Shown: positions 61,884-64,000 of the stretch, piece after piece | How positions within the stretch are numbered: position 1 is the first letter of the stretch | Layout of the letters: every line of letters starts with the position of its first letter | From: Actinostola sp. cb2023 | Taxonomy: Eukaryota > Cnidaria > Anthozoa > Actiniaria > Actinostolidae | Assembly (NCBI GenBank): GCA_033675265.1 | Contig: JAUJYZ010001264.1 | Coordinates: 1-64,000 of the forward strand | Length of the DNA stretch: 64,000 nt | Direction: 5' to 3' | Translations under genes and position numbers: made by a program | Notes under the pieces: generated by a model | Databases searched by the model: none | The model's input: only the letters and a program-made list of their open reading frames with translations | What the model was told of the DNA's origin: nothing

Positions 61884-61921
61884 ACAATCTCCTGCAATAT
61901 AAACGAGACACCTATGATCCC
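61884..61921. repeat. 38-bp direct repeat, left copy
   Basis: Identical over 38 bp to 63517-63554 (core CTCCTGCAATATAAACGAGA). It starts exactly where the 23-bp array stops; sequence similarity ends abruptly on both sides. Together the two copies bracket the Rep segment in the same orientation. Confidence 0.95.
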
Positions 61922-63142
61922 TGTGTCTCTGTGTCTCAACACGGTCAACTGCACCCCCTCTCACAAAACTGAAGTGCTCATTCGCCGTGCAGAATATAGG
62001 CGAATCCTTCTCAAAGACAATGTCTTGAGCATAATGTGTCTTTGGAGCTGGAAAACCGGCACCATCTGTCCCTCGAGGAGCAATAGGAGATTGTGCCAAG
62101 GGATAATCTGGGCTGACCATCGAAAGTCATTTAAAAATATGACTTCACAACCTTCAACCCAGGCAAAGCTTGTCGTAGCAGGGTTGCTAAATGTATCATA
62201 TATCATATTTAATGGATTGAGGATAAAGGTTTTCCCGCAATTCGATAGGCCTGTAATTATGATGTTGCGATATTTCCCTCTTCCTTGCTCTAGCAATAAA
62301 CGTACAGCTCCTACGAACTCAGGTCCATCGATGTTGTTTCGCGTAAGTATATTTCTCGCGAGCTCCAACCATTTCTTATTGCAATTGGATACACAATCTC
62401 CTTCAAAGGCAACGTTTAGTCGCTCTAAACGACTTTGCTGCGACCGAACCACAAGACTTGGTGCTTCGTTCAATTCCCATCCAACTCGGATTGCTTCGTC
62501 GACAACCTTTGGACCGCGGTTGGCTATGAACTGAGCGAGGTCTGTTTTTCCTTGACTTTGTTGTTCTTGGGCCAACGCTAAAAGTTCGAGACGGGACTTG
62601 ATTCCTTTGCTTACAACTATTTGCGACACTTCGTAAACACTCAATTGACGTCTTCTGGCTTTTCCTCTGGCACTTCGTTCTCTTGTGCGACTCCTCGCTC
62701 CTCTGCGCCGTGCTTCAGTTGCTCGTGTGGTTTGGGGAGGTCGAGCATTGGTAAGATCGGGATGGCCTTCTGCCTGAATATACTCCGAATCTTCTTTCGT
62801 GGTGTAACTCCATGCAGAGTAATAATTCTCATGACGATTAGAGAAGTTTACATGCACACCGTGCTTCTCTTGAAGAACACTCCTAACTCTCCTCCACCTG
62901 TGCCGTTCAAACAACTTGACGCCCATATGATAGTGAAATCCTGACTCTATATGGTTTTCTTTGGCACAAACCCATTGTAATATCTGCACATTACAAGTCG
63001 AAAATGCATCTTCAACTATGGTGACAAAACTCTCCCTGGTTGGGAATATATCGGCATTGACTTGACTGTATGTTATTAAATAAACTCGTCTGACATCGCG
63101 ATTGCGAAGCAATTCGTTCCCTAGTTGTTCTTCGCTGTCCAT
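61922..63142 (-). pseudogene. HUH endonuclease / SF3 helicase Rep-like protein, frameshifted
   Basis: Replication-initiator family: an HUH nuclease nicks and rejoins DNA at a rolling-circle origin and a superfamily 3 ATPase unwinds it. The open frame extends from 63202, but its first codon there is GTG; the first ATG is at 63142 (frame residue 21). In frame numbering: motif I, VYLITYSQVN, 40-49; motif II, FHYHMGVKL, 89-97 (HUH His 90 and 92); motif III, SYTTKED, 132-138 (Tyr 133 likely nucleophile, Lys 136); an Arg-rich linker 164-185; Walker A, GLSNCGKT, 318-325; Walker B, VIFLNDF, 354-360. Motif I resembles the geminivirus-type FLTYPQ pattern. A reading-frame break at about 62052-62059 puts the rest of the helicase, including a motif C-like SPIFCTANEHF, in another frame. 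That frame runs into the 38-bp repeat and the minisatellite, so the normal C-terminus is lost. No capsid gene is visible. It could be an endogenous CRESS-like viral copy or a rolling-circle transposon gene. Similar genes occur in cnidarian and other invertebrate genomes as I recall. Confidence 0.85.
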
Positions 63143-63203
63143 TCGATCATCAAATTTTATAACGTCACTACACAATTCATTCGACTCTACTGAATCTAAC
63201 ACG

Positions 63204-63282
63204 ATTGTTGTGCAATGTATGTCTTGTACATTTCATAGTAATTACAATATATGCATTGCTTTTTACAAATTGTTGTGCAATG
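63204..63282. promoter_or_regulatory. Iteron-like direct repeats upstream of Rep
   Basis: ATTGTTGTGCAATG occurs at 63204-63217 and 63269-63282, 65 bp apart, 62 to 140 bases upstream of the Rep ATG (63142, minus strand). TTGTGCAA is itself near-palindromic. Rep proteins of rolling-circle replicons bind short direct repeats near their origin, often close to the rep promoter; this placement fits, but binding is inference. A stem-loop with AAAGGG and CCCTTT arms and a six-T loop follows at 63307-63324. Confidence 0.35.
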
Positions 63283-63516
63283 ATTGTTTTGTTTTTTACA
63301 ATAATTAAAGGGTTTTTTCCCTTTTTTGCGCATTGTATTATTAGCCATTTTAATAAGTAAACATATCATGCATACGCGTTACTGCTGCAATATTTGTTCG
63401 AATTTTTTAGGATAATTAATATGACATTTTAAATGTGCATTTGCCGTTCGATATTGTGGTCTCTATCTCACGCATTCATCCCTCCACACGCTGCATTCCA
63501 ATCATTCCTATTATAG

Positions 63517-63554
63517 ACAATCTCCTGCAATATAAACGAGACACCTATGATCCC
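63517..63554. repeat. 38-bp direct repeat, right copy
   Basis: Exact copy of 61884-61921, 1633 bp away, same orientation. On its right is 137 bp of unassigned sequence and then the 23-bp motif again. Confidence 0.95.
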
Positions 63555-63691
63555 TTCCCCTTCCACAATGTTGATCAGTGATGGTTTGTAATATTTGAGG
63601 GAATTTTGAACCCAAACATCAACTTTGGAACGGGGAGGGGGGGTGAGACTTAAGATTTCATGGTGTCACATTTTATTTTGCATGGGATTGT

Positions 63692-63747
63692 AGGTATAGC
63701 TGAACTGAATGGCTAGGCATAGCTGAACTGAATGACTAGGTATAGCT
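63692..63747. repeat. Outlying 23-bp minisatellite units
   Basis: About two and a half copies of the same 23-bp unit (TAGGTATAGCTGAACTGAAT, with a GGCTAGGC variant) on the far side of the Rep segment, 1.8 kb from the main array and in the same orientation. Confidence 0.95.
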
Positions 63748-64000
63748 TTTGACACTATTTAAACACAATACTGATAATAGCAACTCACTAATCAACACCA
63801 GAACTGATTATGCATCCCATGAACTGGTTAAATGTCCTTAGGCTGTGTCAGGTTCTCTAGTAGGTACCAGCTGTGTTGTGATATCGAGAAATCGCTCCAT
63901 CGTTCGTGATCGCACACGACTGACTAATTCAAAAAAGATGTCAGCGAGTTACTCGTGTTTAACAATGACTCAGCGTCGCTCTTGACCCTACTTGAAAGAA
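63748..64000. other. Unassigned DNA to window end
   Basis: No open frame or repeat recognised in the last 250 bases. Confidence 0.5.

Noticed and set aside
61878..62944. Plus-strand frames of 218 and 107 residues opposite the Rep gene
   Set aside because: They are antisense shadows of the Rep reading frame, which has clear catalytic motifs.
63335..63343. TAATAATAC on the minus strand as a CRESS-type origin nonanucleotide
   Set aside because: One mismatch to TAATATTAC in AT-rich DNA, and the flanks do not form a stem around it.
63517..63554. The 38-bp repeats as a simple transposon target-site duplication
   Set aside because: Too long for known target duplications, and the outer sequences do not form terminal inverted repeats; kept instead as an integration or recombination hypothesis.

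Overview
The window looks like intergenic or heterochromatic DNA from an invertebrate animal nuclear genome. It is AT-rich and holds no convincing intact host gene, but has very long homogeneous satellite arrays, AAT microsatellites, 5'-truncated non-LTR retrotransposons, a Penelope-like fragment and many short inverted-repeat DNA transposons. A cnidarian (coral or anemone) is my best guess, from the transposon mix and from recalling that similar chromosomal Rep genes occur there. That is inference, not something the sequence proves. About 61% of the window is two satellites.

Layout. 1-6020: mostly unassigned DNA with three inverted-repeat elements (809-1285, 2283-2488, 5228-5337), AAT tracts and the GIY-YIG end of a Penelope-like retroelement on the minus strand. 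6021-28263: a 71-bp satellite of roughly 310 copies with ordered monomer variants. 28264-30535: unassigned DNA with an AAT tract. 30536-49925: the remains of one minus-strand LINE, split by a 77-bp satellite of roughly 222 copies (30676-47766) and by a 1.6-kb inverted-repeat transposon (48041-49652). 50033-50449: two palindromes, one derived from a tRNA gene. 51144-58063: nested transposons. Here a plus-strand LINE (52356-55124) is interrupted by a TIR element that carries a hAT-like MITE, which itself carries a pogo/Tigger-like MITE; a TA-flanked MITE sits in the LINE 3' region; and two TTAA-flanked elements lie one inside the other. 58064-59580: a 9-bp minisatellite and a cluster of stem-loops.

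59581-63747 is the most interesting part. It holds a 23-bp minisatellite (about 100 copies) followed by a broken gene for an HUH endonuclease / superfamily 3 helicase replication protein (Rep) on the minus strand. The Rep segment is bounded by two identical 38-bp direct repeats, and the 23-bp motif reappears on its far side. Iteron-like repeats lie upstream of the Rep start. This could be a degenerate rolling-circle element that integrated at, or helped to build, a tandem-repeat locus. The sequence supports the structure; the mechanism is hypothesis.

No genes here visibly work together as a pathway. The protein-coding remnants belong to mobile or viral-like elements, and every one with a recognisable domain is truncated or frameshifted.
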